The notes under the pieces: generated by a model
Told to the model about the DNA's origin: nothing
Seen by the model: only the letters and a program-made list of their open reading frames with translations
The model's database searches: none
Shown here: positions 23,521-31,781 of the stretch, piece by piece
Layout: each line of letters starts with the position of its first letter
Numbering within the stretch: the first letter of the stretch is position 1
Translations under genes and position numbers: made by a program
Assembly (NCBI RefSeq): GCF_010668395.1
Contig: NZ_WUEY01000006.1
Coordinates: 124,001 to 188,000 of the forward strand
Source: Martinezella lusitana
Lineage (GTDB): Bacteria > Pseudomonadota > Alphaproteobacteria > Rhizobiales > Rhizobiaceae
Direction: 5' to 3'
Length of the DNA stretch: 64,000 bases

Positions 23521-24361
23521 AGAAACTCTCATCTCTTGGGCAGACATGACCTTTAACCCATGGATCGGCTGTACGCGGGTTTCTCCGGCGTGCGACCATT
23601 GCTATGCCGCTCACCTCATGGAAACCCGCATGGGGCGCGTCCAATGGGGCGGCCCGGGCGCCGGCGCCGGCACTCGCAGCCGGACAAGCGCCAGCAACTG
23701 GCGCAAGCCACTGGCCTGGAACAGGCAGGCGGCAATAGGCGGTAAGCGTCCATTTGTATTCTGCTCGAGCTTGGCCGATGTGTTCGACAATGAAATCCCA
23801 GCCGATTGGCGTCGGGATCTGTTCGATCTGATCCGGTCGACGCCCAACCTTGTCTGGCTGCTGCTGACAAAACGCCCGCAGTTGATCGTCAAGCTCTCCG
23901 ACTCGGCCGGTGGACTGCCCAAGAACGCTGCTCTCGGCACAACCTGCGAAGATCAGCCGCGCGCCGACAAAAACCTGCTAGCGCTCCAAGTCGCCAAGAT
24001 CGAACTGCATCCCCTATTCACATTCGGATCCTTCGAACCACTTCTTGGCGATATCATCGTCCCGCACGGCGTTATGCCCGATTGGGTGATCACCGGCGGC
24101 GAGACCGACCAGGGTAGCCAAAAGGCGCGGCCAACCCATCCTGCATGGATCCGCAGTCTACGAGATCAGGCCGCCCGCCGCGGCGCCGTCTACCATCATA
24201 AGCAGAATGGCGAGTGGGTCTCAGTTTCGGAGATCTCCGGTTCCGGCAAACACTTCACCTTTGACGATGGCGCCACCGTGCGCCGGGTTGGCAGGAAGCA
24301 TTCCGGCCGAACGATCGACGGCGTTATCCACGACGCATTTCCGGAGGTTCCTGCACTATGA
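23513..24361 (+). CDS. DUF5131 (phage Gp37/Gp68) family protein, radical-SAM-like
   Basis: 282 aa from the ATG at 23513, nine bases after AGGAG; an ATG two codons upstream (23507) is too close to it. The N-terminus NPWIGCTRVSPACDHCYA has the Cys-x7-Cys-x2-Cys arrangement typical of this family, which is structurally related to radical SAM enzymes. Downstream are FVFCSSLADVFDNE, WLLLTKRP, GTTCEDQ, ITGGE and the C-terminal HHKQNGEW. Common in phages and mobile elements; substrate unknown, possibly a nucleic-acid or nucleotide modification. Confidence 0.88.
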   Translation: MAEETLISWADMTFNPWIGCTRVSPACDHCYAAHLMETRMGRVQWGGPGAGAGTRSRTSASNWRKPLAWNRQAAIGGKRPFVFCSSLADVFDNEIPADWRRDLFDLIRSTPNLVWLLLTKRPQLIVKLSDSAGGLPKNAALGTTCEDQPRADKNLLALQVAKIELHPLFTFGSFEPLLGDIIVPHGVMPDWVITGGETDQGSQKARPTHPAWIRSLRDQAARRGAVYHHKQNGEWVSVSEISGSGKHFTFDDGATVRRVGRKHSGRTIDGVIHDAFPEVPAL

Positions 24362-24954
24362 TTCCCTACCCGCTCCAATGGCCAGACCATATTCCGCGCT
24401 ATCAGAAGCCGCGGGAAAACGGCCAGTTTCGAACATCGCTCGCCGGCGCGACCAAGAACGTCAAGGAAAGTCTGCGCCTTTTCGCTTCCGACAGCGGCAA
24501 GCCCCTCCAGAACGTGGTGATCTCGAGCAACTATACGCTCGGGGTAGACAAGCCATCTGATCCCGGCGTCGCGGTTTGGTTCGTCTGGGATAGCCTGTCT
24601 GTCTGTATACCGGTCGACCGCTACTCTAAGGTCGAGGCCAACCTGCAGGCGATCCACCATATATTGGAGGCAAGGCGCGTGGAACTGCGGCACGGCACGC
24701 TTGCACTTGTGCGCGCAACCTTCGCGGGCTTTACGGCACTTCCCTCACCAGAGACCGTCGCCAAACGCTCTTGGCGCGAAGTGTTCGGATTCGGTCCGAC
24801 GGAGCCGATCAGTGAAACCTACCTGAAGGATCGCTACCGGGCGAAGTCCAAATACACGCATCCGGACCAGGCCGGCGGCTCGAAGGAAGCCTTCGAGGAA
24901 CTCACCCGAGCCCGAGATGAAGGGCTTGAGGAAATTCGTCGAGGTCGTCAATGA
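24358..24954 (+). CDS. J-domain-containing phage protein
   Basis: 198 aa. The C-terminal about 60 residues (SWREVFGFG, ISETYLKDRYRAKSKYTHPD, GGSKEAFEELTRA) match a DnaJ J-domain including the HPD tripeptide. The N-terminal part is a phage-type domain with PYPLQWPDHIPRYQKP and a beta core (ALVRATFAGF). May recruit host DnaK to a phage complex (inference). ATGA overlaps on both sides. Confidence 0.75.
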   Translation: MIPYPLQWPDHIPRYQKPRENGQFRTSLAGATKNVKESLRLFASDSGKPLQNVVISSNYTLGVDKPSDPGVAVWFVWDSLSVCIPVDRYSKVEANLQAIHHILEARRVELRHGTLALVRATFAGFTALPSPETVAKRSWREVFGFGPTEPISETYLKDRYRAKSKYTHPDQAGGSKEAFEELTRARDEGLEEIRRGRQ

Positions 24955-25391
24955 GCGCGCACCGGATCGCTTTTCCCAAGAGCCCCCCGCGGCCTCAGCG
25001 CCGGCCGGCGAAGCGCGGTGACTACCTCGAGTTCATCCACGAACTGCCGTGCGTTGTAACCGGCCGCTACGGCGTCCAGGCAGCGCATGTCTCGTTCGCG
25101 AGTGATTGGTTCGGCCACTACGGTAGAGGCAAAGGCACCAAGGCGCCCGACCGCTTCGCCCTACCCCTTTGTCCGGAAGAACACGATCTGCAGCACAGCT
25201 GTAAGCTCGGCTCAGAGCGAGACTACTGGCTCTCCAAGGGCATAGATCCCCACCAGTTGGCCAATACCCTTTGGGGAATCTTCTCCGACTACGACCACGA
25301 CGAGGCCGTTTTGCTCTGCAGCGAGCGGATCCAACAAGGTCTGAGGAAAGCGCGAATGGCGGCGCCGGCTGATTGGAAAGGAAATCCATGA
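24951..25391 (+). CDS. DUF968/HNH-like nuclease-fold protein
   Basis: 146 aa. YLEFIHELPCVVTGRYGVQA, AHVSF, then DRFALPLCPEEHDLQHS match the Cys/His arrangement of DUF968/NinG-type recombination proteins with an HNH-like zinc fold (Cys, AH, PLC-x-x-x-H). Might resolve recombination intermediates. The start overlaps the J-domain gene, and the stop overlaps the next ATG. Confidence 0.7.
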   Translation: MSAHRIAFPKSPPRPQRRPAKRGDYLEFIHELPCVVTGRYGVQAAHVSFASDWFGHYGRGKGTKAPDRFALPLCPEEHDLQHSCKLGSERDYWLSKGIDPHQLANTLWGIFSDYDHDEAVLLCSERIQQGLRKARMAAPADWKGNP

Positions 25392-26551
25392 CCAACGATA
25401 AAATCCAGCGGTTCGAAGCGGCCGTGCGCGCCAACAGCTACCGAACTTGTGACCATGGTACCGAGGCGGAATATCAGGCCGCTAGGGACGATTTGAGCTC
25501 TGCCCTTGCGCTCCCGCCGGGCAAGCCCGTTGCTCAAATGCACGATAGCGGTGATGGATTGGGGCTTCGTCCCATCTGGTTTGGACGCGTACCTCCTGAA
25601 GGTGCGCAGCTTTTCGCCGCACCCGCGCCGCTGCCTCTGGCAGTGAAGGCGCTGGAGTGGAACCGAGATGACGACATGGCTTCTGTTGAGGTCTCTGTTA
25701 CGTATTATCTCGAAAGACGCCCAGGATATTGCGCGTTGGTGACCATGGCGAAAGGCGAACCGATACGACGGGAACCTTTTCCATCGGCTGAACTCGCCAA
25801 AGCCGCCGCCCAAGCTGATTACGAAACTCGTATTCGCTCCGCTCTCTCCTCTCCGGTAGGAGGGATGGAGGAAATCAAGGAACTGCAAGAGCAGCTTCGA
25901 TCCGCAAGATGGGCCAATGAACGCGACCGCTCTACCGTGTGCGATCAGGTCAATATCATCAAAGACGAAATTGCACGCCGGTCTTGGCTCTGCTCATCGC
26001 GCGGCTCCTACGAATGGGATGACGAACGATACCAGCAGGAGTTCAGTGCCGCTCTCGAAGTAATCGGGAGCGCCGTCGAGAAACTTTCGTCGATCGCGAG
26101 CGACTGGTCGCATTGCCCGGAGACGGATGCCGAAATTCAGGCTGCTCGCGCTTCCTCCCCCACCCCCGCCTCCGATATCGCCAATCTGCAAGAGCGGTTG
26201 ATGGAAGCTGAAAACATCATCAAAGAACGCGATGACCGATTGGCGTTGGTCGACCGTATCTCCGACCTTATCGGCCTCCCCGAATACCAAGAGCTTGATC
26301 AGGTCGCATTCGAATTGTGGATGGATCAGAACCGAGCCGATATCGCCGCGCTGAGGGAGGAGAACGGCATTCTCAGCGAAGCCTTGAAGCGAATGGAGAA
26401 TTGCTACGAGCAACTTGCCACGACGAGAACCCACGAAATCTACACGGCAATGATCGATGGCGGACAAGCCGACGCTCTCCTTGATCTCGACAATGCACGG
26501 CGAAATGCCCGTTCCGCCCTCCAGCATGTAGCGAAGGGAGAGCGGGGATGA
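25388..26551 (+). CDS. Large hypothetical phage protein with coiled coil, 387 aa
   Basis: ATG at 25388 overlaps the preceding stop. Mosaic appearance: residues about 85-155 (ALEWNRDDDM, then PFPSAELAKAAAQADYETRI) resemble a small module seen in several rhizobial phage proteins, and residues 160-190 and 265-345 are predicted coiled coils (NLQERLMEAENIIKERDDRL). No catalytic motif recognised. May be a structural or scaffolding early protein. Confidence 0.6.
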   Translation: MTNDKIQRFEAAVRANSYRTCDHGTEAEYQAARDDLSSALALPPGKPVAQMHDSGDGLGLRPIWFGRVPPEGAQLFAAPAPLPLAVKALEWNRDDDMASVEVSVTYYLERRPGYCALVTMAKGEPIRREPFPSAELAKAAAQADYETRIRSALSSPVGGMEEIKELQEQLRSARWANERDRSTVCDQVNIIKDEIARRSWLCSSRGSYEWDDERYQQEFSAALEVIGSAVEKLSSIASDWSHCPETDAEIQAARASSPTPASDIANLQERLMEAENIIKERDDRLALVDRISDLIGLPEYQELDQVAFELWMDQNRADIAALREENGILSEALKRMENCYEQLATTRTHEIYTAMIDGGQADALLDLDNARRNARSALQHVAKGERG

Positions 26552-26925
26552 GCATTCAAGACCTTATCGCCAAATTGGAAAGCGCCGACGGGGCGAGCCG
26601 AGAACTTGATTGGCGAATAGCTGAAGCTTTCGACATTCCAGAGAAATGGATGCGATCAAGCGATTGGCCACCATTCATGGTCGGAAGCAAGTTCGACAAA
26701 GGGATACCGGCCTTTACGGGATCGCTTGATGCAGCCGCAAAATTGGCGGAACGGCTCCTCGCTGGCGCTCAAGTTATGATCGGATGGAATCAGACGCCCA
26801 GCACAAAACCATGGGCGCGATTTGGCGCTTGGACCGGCGCAGACGCAACCGGCGCTACACCCGCCATTGCGCTGATTATTGCAGCGCTTTCCGCCCTCTC
26901 CCAGCAAGAGGAGAGCAGAGGATGA
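26548..26925 (+). CDS. Phage ABA-sandwich-domain-like protein, 125 aa
   Basis: Pattern IPAFTGSLDAAAKLAERLL followed by an Ala-rich helical end (AIALIIAALSALSQQ) matches the small phage ABA sandwich domain found in many Rhizobiales phages. Function unknown. ATG overlaps the previous stop. Confidence 0.65.
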   Translation: MSIQDLIAKLESADGASRELDWRIAEAFDIPEKWMRSSDWPPFMVGSKFDKGIPAFTGSLDAAAKLAERLLAGAQVMIGWNQTPSTKPWARFGAWTGADATGATPAIALIIAALSALSQQEESRG

Positions 26926-27053
26926 CTATTCGACCGATTTTCGCTTGGTACGATCTATGGATCGGCGCGTTCTACGACCGGACGAAGCGACGCCTGTACG
27001 TATTCCCTGTGCCGATGCTCGGCTTTTACGTGGAGTGGTCTGATGCTGTTTGA
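26922..27053 (+). CDS. Small hypothetical protein, 43 aa
   Basis: MTIRPIFAWYDLWIGAFYD start with ATGA overlap; aromatic-rich, ending YVEWSDAV. Stop lies inside the next gene's start region. Similar tiny Trp/Tyr-rich proteins are frequent in phage operons. Confidence 0.55.
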   Translation: MTIRPIFAWYDLWIGAFYDRTKRRLYVFPVPMLGFYVEWSDAV

Positions 27054-27264
27054 CCCTTTCGATCCTTTGGGGTTGTGGCCCGAACATGAGGCCAAAGAGA
27101 AGCGCCGTCGTGACCAGATCGGCATGCTCGGGCGTTTGAAAGAAGATATTCCACCGTTCGTCGTCGGATGCCTCATTCTCTGCGGCTACTTCTCAATAGC
27201 CGTTTTTCCTTGGCTGATCGGCATCCACAACATAGGAACATGGATCTTCGGGAGAGCGCTATGA
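27043..27264 (+). CDS. Small membrane protein, 73 aa
   Basis: C-terminal half ([20 protein letters not shown]) is one membrane-spanning helix; the N-terminal half is charged ([12 protein letters not shown]). Overlaps both neighbours by a few bases. Function unknown. Confidence 0.6.
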   Translation: MLFDPFDPLGLWPEHEAKEKRRRDQIGMLGRLKEDIPPFVVGCLILCGYFSIAVFPWLIGIHNIGTWIFGRAL

Positions 27265-27791
27265 CCACCCCGCACGATAAGGCTCTGACTGCCGCCGCAC
27301 ACGAAATCACCGGTTACATCGGCGGTACCTGCTGCCATCGCACCGGGGGCTTGAAGGACGATCCGACCTGCGAATGCCGCCAGATCGCTGAAGCCGCGAT
27401 CTCCGCCTATCTCTCCTCTATAGGCGGGGTAGTCTGCGCGAGGGAGCCGGTAGGCTTCGGCGTTCAACGTGATGGCCGCATTATTGGCTTCGTTCCGGGC
27501 GGTCCTCTCGATTACGAATTTCGCCTGCCTGAGGATGACCTTCCGAGAATCCCTCTCCACGCCCCTATAGAAGCCGGAAACGGCGGAGATGGGCGAGCCT
27601 TTGCCATCGGCGATCGGGTGCGAAAAACGAAGGGCTCATCCTGGCAGGGGCGAATTGTCGGATTCTATAGCACGGAACTGACGCCGGTCGGCTATTGCGT
27701 CGAAAGCGAGCGAGAGCCGGGATCGGTGCAGATCTATCCGGAGACCGCACTTGAGGCCATCCACTCCCGCGAAGGGAGGCATAAGGCATGA
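27261..27791 (+). CDS. Phage protein with C-terminal DfrB (R67-type) dihydrofolate reductase domain
   Basis: 176 aa. Residues about 114-168 align almost throughout with the SH3-like R67/DfrB trimethoprim-insensitive dihydrofolate reductase: [37 protein letters not shown]. The active-pore VQIY (156-159) and the Lys equivalent to R67 Lys32 (Lys122) are present, as are the Trp and Gln of the WQG turn. The N-terminal 110 residues form an extra region with a Cys cluster ([13 protein letters not shown]). The known enzyme is a 78-aa homotetramer; here the domain is fused. Whether it reduces dihydrofolate is untested. Confidence 0.85.
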   Translation: MTTPHDKALTAAAHEITGYIGGTCCHRTGGLKDDPTCECRQIAEAAISAYLSSIGGVVCAREPVGFGVQRDGRIIGFVPGGPLDYEFRLPEDDLPRIPLHAPIEAGNGGDGRAFAIGDRVRKTKGSSWQGRIVGFYSTELTPVGYCVESEREPGSVQIYPETALEAIHSREGRHKA

Positions 27792-28243
27792 GCGAGACAT
27801 CAAGCTCCGAATTTAATTCCCTCACAAAGCGTTGTGCGGAAATATTGGGCTGGCACGCGACCGGCATTCTCACAGGCGACGAATTGCGTCGATCTGCAGA
27901 CTTTGCCACATATGGCGATGAGGCTCTTCGCCAACTTGAGGCCAAGACGGCAGGAGAAGCAATGCGATTTGTGATTGACCATTCCTCAGAACGCCAGCGC
28001 CATGCAGAGGTGATGGAAGAGGTGAGGAAGGTGCTAGGCAACATCGTTACCGCCGTCGAGCGCGAGCCGGTTGTCAGCAACCTGGATTATCCACACGCTC
28101 ACAATGACTGGAGAGGATGGCGCAAGAAAATCATGCGTCCTGCGGTAGATGAAGCCCGCGCCCTTCTGTCTAGGCTAGGAGAGCGGTGTGTCGATCTCGC
28201 ACCCATTTCAACGCAGCCTACCGCCGTGCCGGAGGCAAAATGA
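27788..28243 (+). CDS. Hypothetical phage protein, 151 aa
   Basis: Mostly helical, charged protein ([20 protein letters not shown]). No family recognised. ATGA overlap with the DfrB-like gene and with the next gene. Confidence 0.55.
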   Translation: MSETSSSEFNSLTKRCAEILGWHATGILTGDELRRSADFATYGDEALRQLEAKTAGEAMRFVIDHSSERQRHAEVMEEVRKVLGNIVTAVEREPVVSNLDYPHAHNDWRGWRKKIMRPAVDEARALLSRLGERCVDLAPISTQPTAVPEAK

Positions 28244-28440
28244 CCGAGACGCCACGCCAAAACACGCGAATGTTGAACGAAAAGGAGAAGAGCTATGAAA
28301 CCCATCTCTTCTCTAACGATCATGGCATGTGGACGGTCTACGAGATCATCAAACGGCCTATCGCGAAAGTCGCAAGCCAGGTCGCAGCTGAAGACCTGAT
28401 CCGCCGCCTCAAAATCGCCGACACTGCCCCCACTTCATAA
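28240..28440 (+). CDS. Hypothetical phage protein, 66 aa
   Basis: ATG at 28240 overlapping the previous stop; a longer frame from 28186 is not needed. Contains NDHGMWTVYEIIKRPIAKVA. Last member of the overlapping gene chain. Unknown function. Confidence 0.5.
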   Translation: MTETPRQNTRMLNEKEKSYETHLFSNDHGMWTVYEIIKRPIAKVASQVAAEDLIRRLKIADTAPTS

Positions 28441-28500
28441 ATCGGCTCGAGCCGGCGCCGGCCGCGTCCGCTGCGCCCTAAAACAATCAAGGAAGATTTG

Positions 28501-28779
28501 ATGAGCACACCGACGACCCTGTCGACCCAGTTTCTGCTTTTCGCCCAGTACGGGGGCCAGGCCGTGATACCGGTGGAGGACGTCTGCCGCGACTACTTCA
28601 GCCATCTCACTCCGGACAAGTTCGTTCGCAAGGCGTCCGCCGGCGAAATCGAGATTCCAGTCATCCGTGTGGAGTCATCGCAAAAATCTCACAAGGGCGT
28701 CTACCTCCATGATCTCGCGGAGTACATCGACCGCCGTCGCGAAGCCGCCCTCAAGGAGTTCCGACAGCTTCACAGATAG
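28501..28779 (+). CDS. Pyocin activator PrtN-family protein
   Basis: 92 aa from the ATG at 28501, with AAGGAAG upstream. Matches PrtN: TQFLLFAQYGGQAVIPVEDV, CRDYFSHLTPDKFVRKASAG, and KSHKGVYLHDLAEYIDRRR. In Pseudomonas, PrtN switches on pyocin genes; in phages such proteins are predicted activators of late or excision functions. It is the last gene before the prophage end and is followed by a terminator. A separate ribosome site and a 60-base gap set it apart from the preceding operon. Confidence 0.85.
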   Translation: MSTPTTLSTQFLLFAQYGGQAVIPVEDVCRDYFSHLTPDKFVRKASAGEIEIPVIRVESSQKSHKGVYLHDLAEYIDRRREAALKEFRQLHR

Positions 28780-29264
28780 CCGCTTTGCCGCGGCTGTGTC
28801 GCTAACTGCTTACCCTCACAAGCCGGCGTGGTCACATGGCCTGCGCCGGCTTTTTCTTGTCGGTTTGAACGGAAATCTCGGGGCACTTTAACCACGGTGT
28901 CATTGCGGACAGCTGCTTGACGACAATGCCCATTTTGTGAAAGCTAGTCGGGTAAGATTGAGAAACTATGCAAGCCGCGGTCGATGCTACGCAAGTGCTA
29001 CAGACCGACGTGGAGACTGCATTCAACCTTGATTTTACTGGGCTTTTTCTTCTAAACGATGCAGTCGATCATCGGGGCTACCGCAAAGATCTTGCGGCCA
29101 TTTTTCAGCACGTCACTATACATGGGAAACCTTTCTGATCCGCGCTCTACACCAAATCCCTCAAAAAGGCCAGTTTTCGCGGCAGCAACAATGATGCTAG
29201 TTTCCCGAATGGAGTCGGAGGGCGATGCGCCCGTCCGAAAAAGATGAAAGTTTCGAAAACCTAT
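28780..29264. other. Prophage right-end/host junction region without a convincing gene
   Basis: Apart from the terminator, no supported gene. A 56-codon plus-strand frame (28969-29139) and a minus-strand frame giving SIRETSIIVAAAKTGLFEG (about 29060-29240) overlap each other; neither has a good start. The region is less GC-rich than either side and likely contains the right attachment site. The left site is outside the window, so the repeat cannot be found. Confidence 0.5.
28821..28855 (+). terminator. Rho-independent terminator after the PrtN gene
   Basis: AGCCGGCG (28821-28828) and CGCCGGCT (28844-28851) form an 8-bp GC-rich stem followed by TTTTTC. Closes the prophage right-arm transcription. 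Confidence 0.8.
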
Positions 29265-29960
29265 ATGAACGCCCCGCTCACCACAGTCATTCCAGCACCC
29301 GCCCCGGTTCTTCTGCCGATCGAGGGTGAAACCGAGCTTTTCCCGGTGCGCCGCGTCTACTGCGTCGGCCGCAACTATGCCGACCATGCCATCGAGATGG
29401 GGCATGACCCCAGCCGCGAGCCGCCATTCTTCTTCCAGAAGAATCCGGATAATCTGCTTGTCGCGAGCGATTTCCCCTACCCGTCGTTGTCCTCGGACGT
29501 GCATCATGAAGTGGAGCTCGTGGTGGCGCTGCGCAGCGGCGGCGTGAACATACCGGTGGAGCAGGCGCTGGATTGCGTCTACGGCTACGGCGTCGGCATC
29601 GATTTCACCCGCCGCGACCTGCAGGGCGAAGCCAAGAAACTTGGCCGCCCCTGGGAAATCGGCAAGGCTTTCGATCATTCCGCCCCGGTTTCCGCGCTGG
29701 TGCCGGCGACCCAGGCAGGCCACCCCGACAAGGGCGGTATCTGGCTGATGCGCAATGGCGAAGCGGCGCAAAGAGGCGATCTCTCGCAGATGATCTGGAA
29801 GGTGCCGGAAATCATCGCCGAACTCTCCAAGCTCTTCACGCTCGCACCGGGCGACATCATCATGACCGGCACGCCCGCCGGCGTCGGTCCCGTTACGCGC
29901 GGCGACCGCATCAGCTGCGCCGTCGATGGCGTCGCGACCCTGGTACTGAACGTCGTCTGA
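29265..29960 (+). CDS. Fumarylacetoacetate hydrolase (FAH) family protein
   Basis: 231 aa from the ATG at 29265 (another ATG at 29244). FAH-fold enzyme: RRVYCVGRNYADHAIEMGHD, metal-binding VHHEVELVV (HxExE type), GIDFTRRDLQ, RPWEIGKAFDHSAPVS, and GDIIMTGTPAGVG. Probably a fumarylpyruvate or acylpyruvate hydrolase. No clear ribosome site at either ATG, and the prophage ends just upstream, so integration may have altered its 5' region. Followed 17 bp later by the carbonic anhydrase gene. Confidence 0.88.
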   Translation: MNAPLTTVIPAPAPVLLPIEGETELFPVRRVYCVGRNYADHAIEMGHDPSREPPFFFQKNPDNLLVASDFPYPSLSSDVHHEVELVVALRSGGVNIPVEQALDCVYGYGVGIDFTRRDLQGEAKKLGRPWEIGKAFDHSAPVSALVPATQAGHPDKGGIWLMRNGEAAQRGDLSQMIWKVPEIIAELSKLFTLAPGDIIMTGTPAGVGPVTRGDRISCAVDGVATLVLNVV

Positions 29961-29976
29961 TCGAGGAGGATCGACC

Positions 29977-30507
29977 ATGCCGCTTTACGCCCTTGCCGGC
30001 CTGACGCCAAAAACGCCCGGTCCGGACCGATACTGGATCGCGCCGGACGCAAGCGTGATCGGCAAGGTTGAAATCGGCGAGGATGTCGGCATCTGGTTCG
30101 GCTCGGTGCTGCGTGGCGACAACGAGCTGATCGCCATCGGCAAGGCGACGAATATCCAGGAAGGAACGATGGTACATACCGATCCCGCCTTCCCCGTCAC
30201 GATCGGCGAAGGCTGCACCATCGGGCATCACGCCATCATTCATGGCTGCACCATCGGCAACAACTCGCTGATCGGCATGGGCGCCACCATTCTGAACGGC
30301 GCGAAGATCGGCAACAACTGCCTCGTCGGCGCCAATGCGCTGGTGACCGAAGGCAAGGAATTTCCGGATGGTTCGCTGATCGTCGGCGCACCGGCAAAGG
30401 CGATCCGCACGCTGGACGAAGCCGCGATCGAGGGCCTGCGCCGTTCGGCCCGCCACTATGTCGCCAACTGGCAGCGCTTCGCGCGCGATCTTAAGAGATT
30501 AGATTAG
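29977..30507 (+). CDS. Gamma-class carbonic anhydrase family protein
   Basis: 176 aa left-handed beta-helix protein with hexapeptide repeats (IGKVEIGEDVGIWFGSVLRG, IGEGCTIGHHAIIHGCTIG). Metal-ligand histidines: MVHTD, GHHAIIHG. GGAGG ribosome site before the ATG. Typical alphaproteobacterial gene of this length. Likely co-transcribed with the FAH gene. Confidence 0.92.
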   Translation: MPLYALAGLTPKTPGPDRYWIAPDASVIGKVEIGEDVGIWFGSVLRGDNELIAIGKATNIQEGTMVHTDPAFPVTIGEGCTIGHHAIIHGCTIGNNSLIGMGATILNGAKIGNNCLVGANALVTEGKEFPDGSLIVGAPAKAIRTLDEAAIEGLRRSARHYVANWQRFARDLKRLD

Positions 30508-30558
30508 CATACGTCGATAAACAGTTGACGAACCTGGCGAAAGATATTCGCCGCGAAC

Positions 30559-30957
30559 TTATGCCGCGCAATTGGCACAATGTCCGCGAATTTCGATGGT
30601 CGACTTCTCCGCCTTGAACTTCTGCGATTTCAGCCAATCCATCAGCCGATGGTCCACCTCGTGGTCGTGAAACTCGATCACCTGTCCGCAGCTTTCGCAT
30701 ATGGCGAAAGCGACGAGACCATGGCTATGGCAATCCTCATGCGGATGCGCGCAGGCCACGAAGGAGTTGATGCTCTCGAGCCGGTGCACCACGCCGTATT
30801 CCAGAAGCTTGTCGAGTGCGCGATAGACCTGCAGTGGCGCGCGAAAACCCTGATCGCGCAGCTTGTCGAGAATGGTGTAGGCGCTGAGCGGCGCTTCCGC
30901 CTTGGTCAGGACGTCGAAAACGAGGGACTGGTTCTTGGTGAGCATCGGAGTGGTCAT
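30559..30957 (-). CDS. zur: Zinc uptake regulator Zur (Fur family)
   Basis: 132 aa Fur-family repressor. N-terminal winged helix (AYTILDKLRDQGFRAPLQVY, RALDKLLEYGVVHRLES), then the metal-binding half with CAHPHEDCHSHG, FAICESCGQVIEF, and the final GHCANCA structural zinc site. Represses zinc-import genes when zinc is replete. Translationally coupled to znuB (ATGA at 30954-30957), so it belongs to the znuC-znuB-zur operon. Two Zur-type boxes lie in the divergent promoter upstream of znuC. Confidence 0.92.
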   Translation of the reverse strand: MTTPMLTKNQSLVFDVLTKAEAPLSAYTILDKLRDQGFRAPLQVYRALDKLLEYGVVHRLESINSFVACAHPHEDCHSHGLVAFAICESCGQVIEFHDHEVDHRLMDWLKSQKFKAEKSTIEIRGHCANCAA

Positions 30958-31781
30958 GATGACTGTCCTCTCTGTTGCGCCGCTGGCGTGCCGCTCCTGC
31001 GAACGAGGGGCAGCAGACTGATGATAAACAGAACGAGCGCCGCGACGACGATGGAAGGCCCGGACGGCGTATCATAGCGCAGCGATCCGAAAAGCCCGCC
31101 GACAACGGCGATGGCGCCGAGCAGCGAGGCGAAAATCGCCATAGTCTCCGGCGTCGCGGCAAAGCGGCGTGCCGTAGCGGCCGGAATGATGAGAAGCGCG
31201 GTAATAAGGAGGATGCCGACGATCTTCATGGCGATCGCAATCACCACGGCCATCAGCAGCATGAACAGCAGCCTTGCGCGCTCCGGCCGCAATCCCTCGG
31301 CCTCCGCAAGCTCGGGATTGACCGTCGAGGCCAGCAGCGGCCGCCAGAGCCAGGCAATTCCCGCCAGCACGAAAATGCCGCCGCCCCAGATCACCGCGAT
31401 ATCGGACGGGCTGACGGCCAGGATGTCGCCGAACAGGAAGGCGATAAGGTCGATCCGCACCCAGCTCATGAAAGCGACGATGACAAGACCGATCGCGAGC
31501 GTCGCGTGCGAAAGGATGCCGAGCAGCGCGTCCGCCGACAGCGCCTGCCGCCGCTGCAGGAACAGGAGCAGGATCGACACGAGCGCGGCGACCGCGAAGA
31601 CGGAAAGCGTGAGGTTGAGCTGGAAAAGCAGCGACAGAGCCACGCCGAGCAGCGCCGAATGCGAGATCGTATCGCCGAAATAGGCCATGCGCCGCCAGAT
31701 GATGAAGCAACCGAGCGGCCCGGTCGTCAGCGCCAGTCCGACACCGGCAAGAATGGCGCGCAGGAAGAAATCGTCAAACAT
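30954..31781 (-). CDS. znuB: Zinc ABC transporter permease ZnuB
   Basis: 275 aa from the ATG at 31781; longer upstream frames are artefacts of the His-rich znuC end. ABC-3 family membrane protein with about 8 spans; GCFIIWRRMAYFGDTISHSA near the N-terminus is typical, and ALLIIPAATARRFA marks the coupling region. Imports zinc with ZnuC and ZnuA. The start overlaps znuC by 8 bases. Confidence 0.93.
   Translation of the reverse strand: MFDDFFLRAILAGVGLALTTGPLGCFIIWRRMAYFGDTISHSALLGVALSLLFQLNLTLSVFAVAALVSILLLFLQRRQALSADALLGILSHATLAIGLVIVAFMSWVRIDLIAFLFGDILAVSPSDIAVIWGGGIFVLAGIAWLWRPLLASTVNPELAEAEGLRPERARLLFMLLMAVVIAIAMKIVGILLITALLIIPAATARRFAATPETMAIFASLLGAIAVVGGLFGSLRYDTPSGPSIVVAALVLFIISLLPLVRRSGTPAAQQRGQSS

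Noticed and set aside
28969..29139. 56-codon plus-strand ORF at the prophage end
   Set aside because: No ribosome site, no family, and conflicts with the minus-strand frame; not supported.
28780..29264. tRNA gene as phage attachment site
   Set aside because: No cloverleaf or tRNA 3' end could be read near the prophage right end; the attachment core cannot be identified without the left end.
29052..29978. Long minus-strand ORF over the FAH gene
   Set aside because: Antisense to a clear FAH-family protein. Its last about 60 residues, in the junction region, might be a phage or host remnant but have no start codon.
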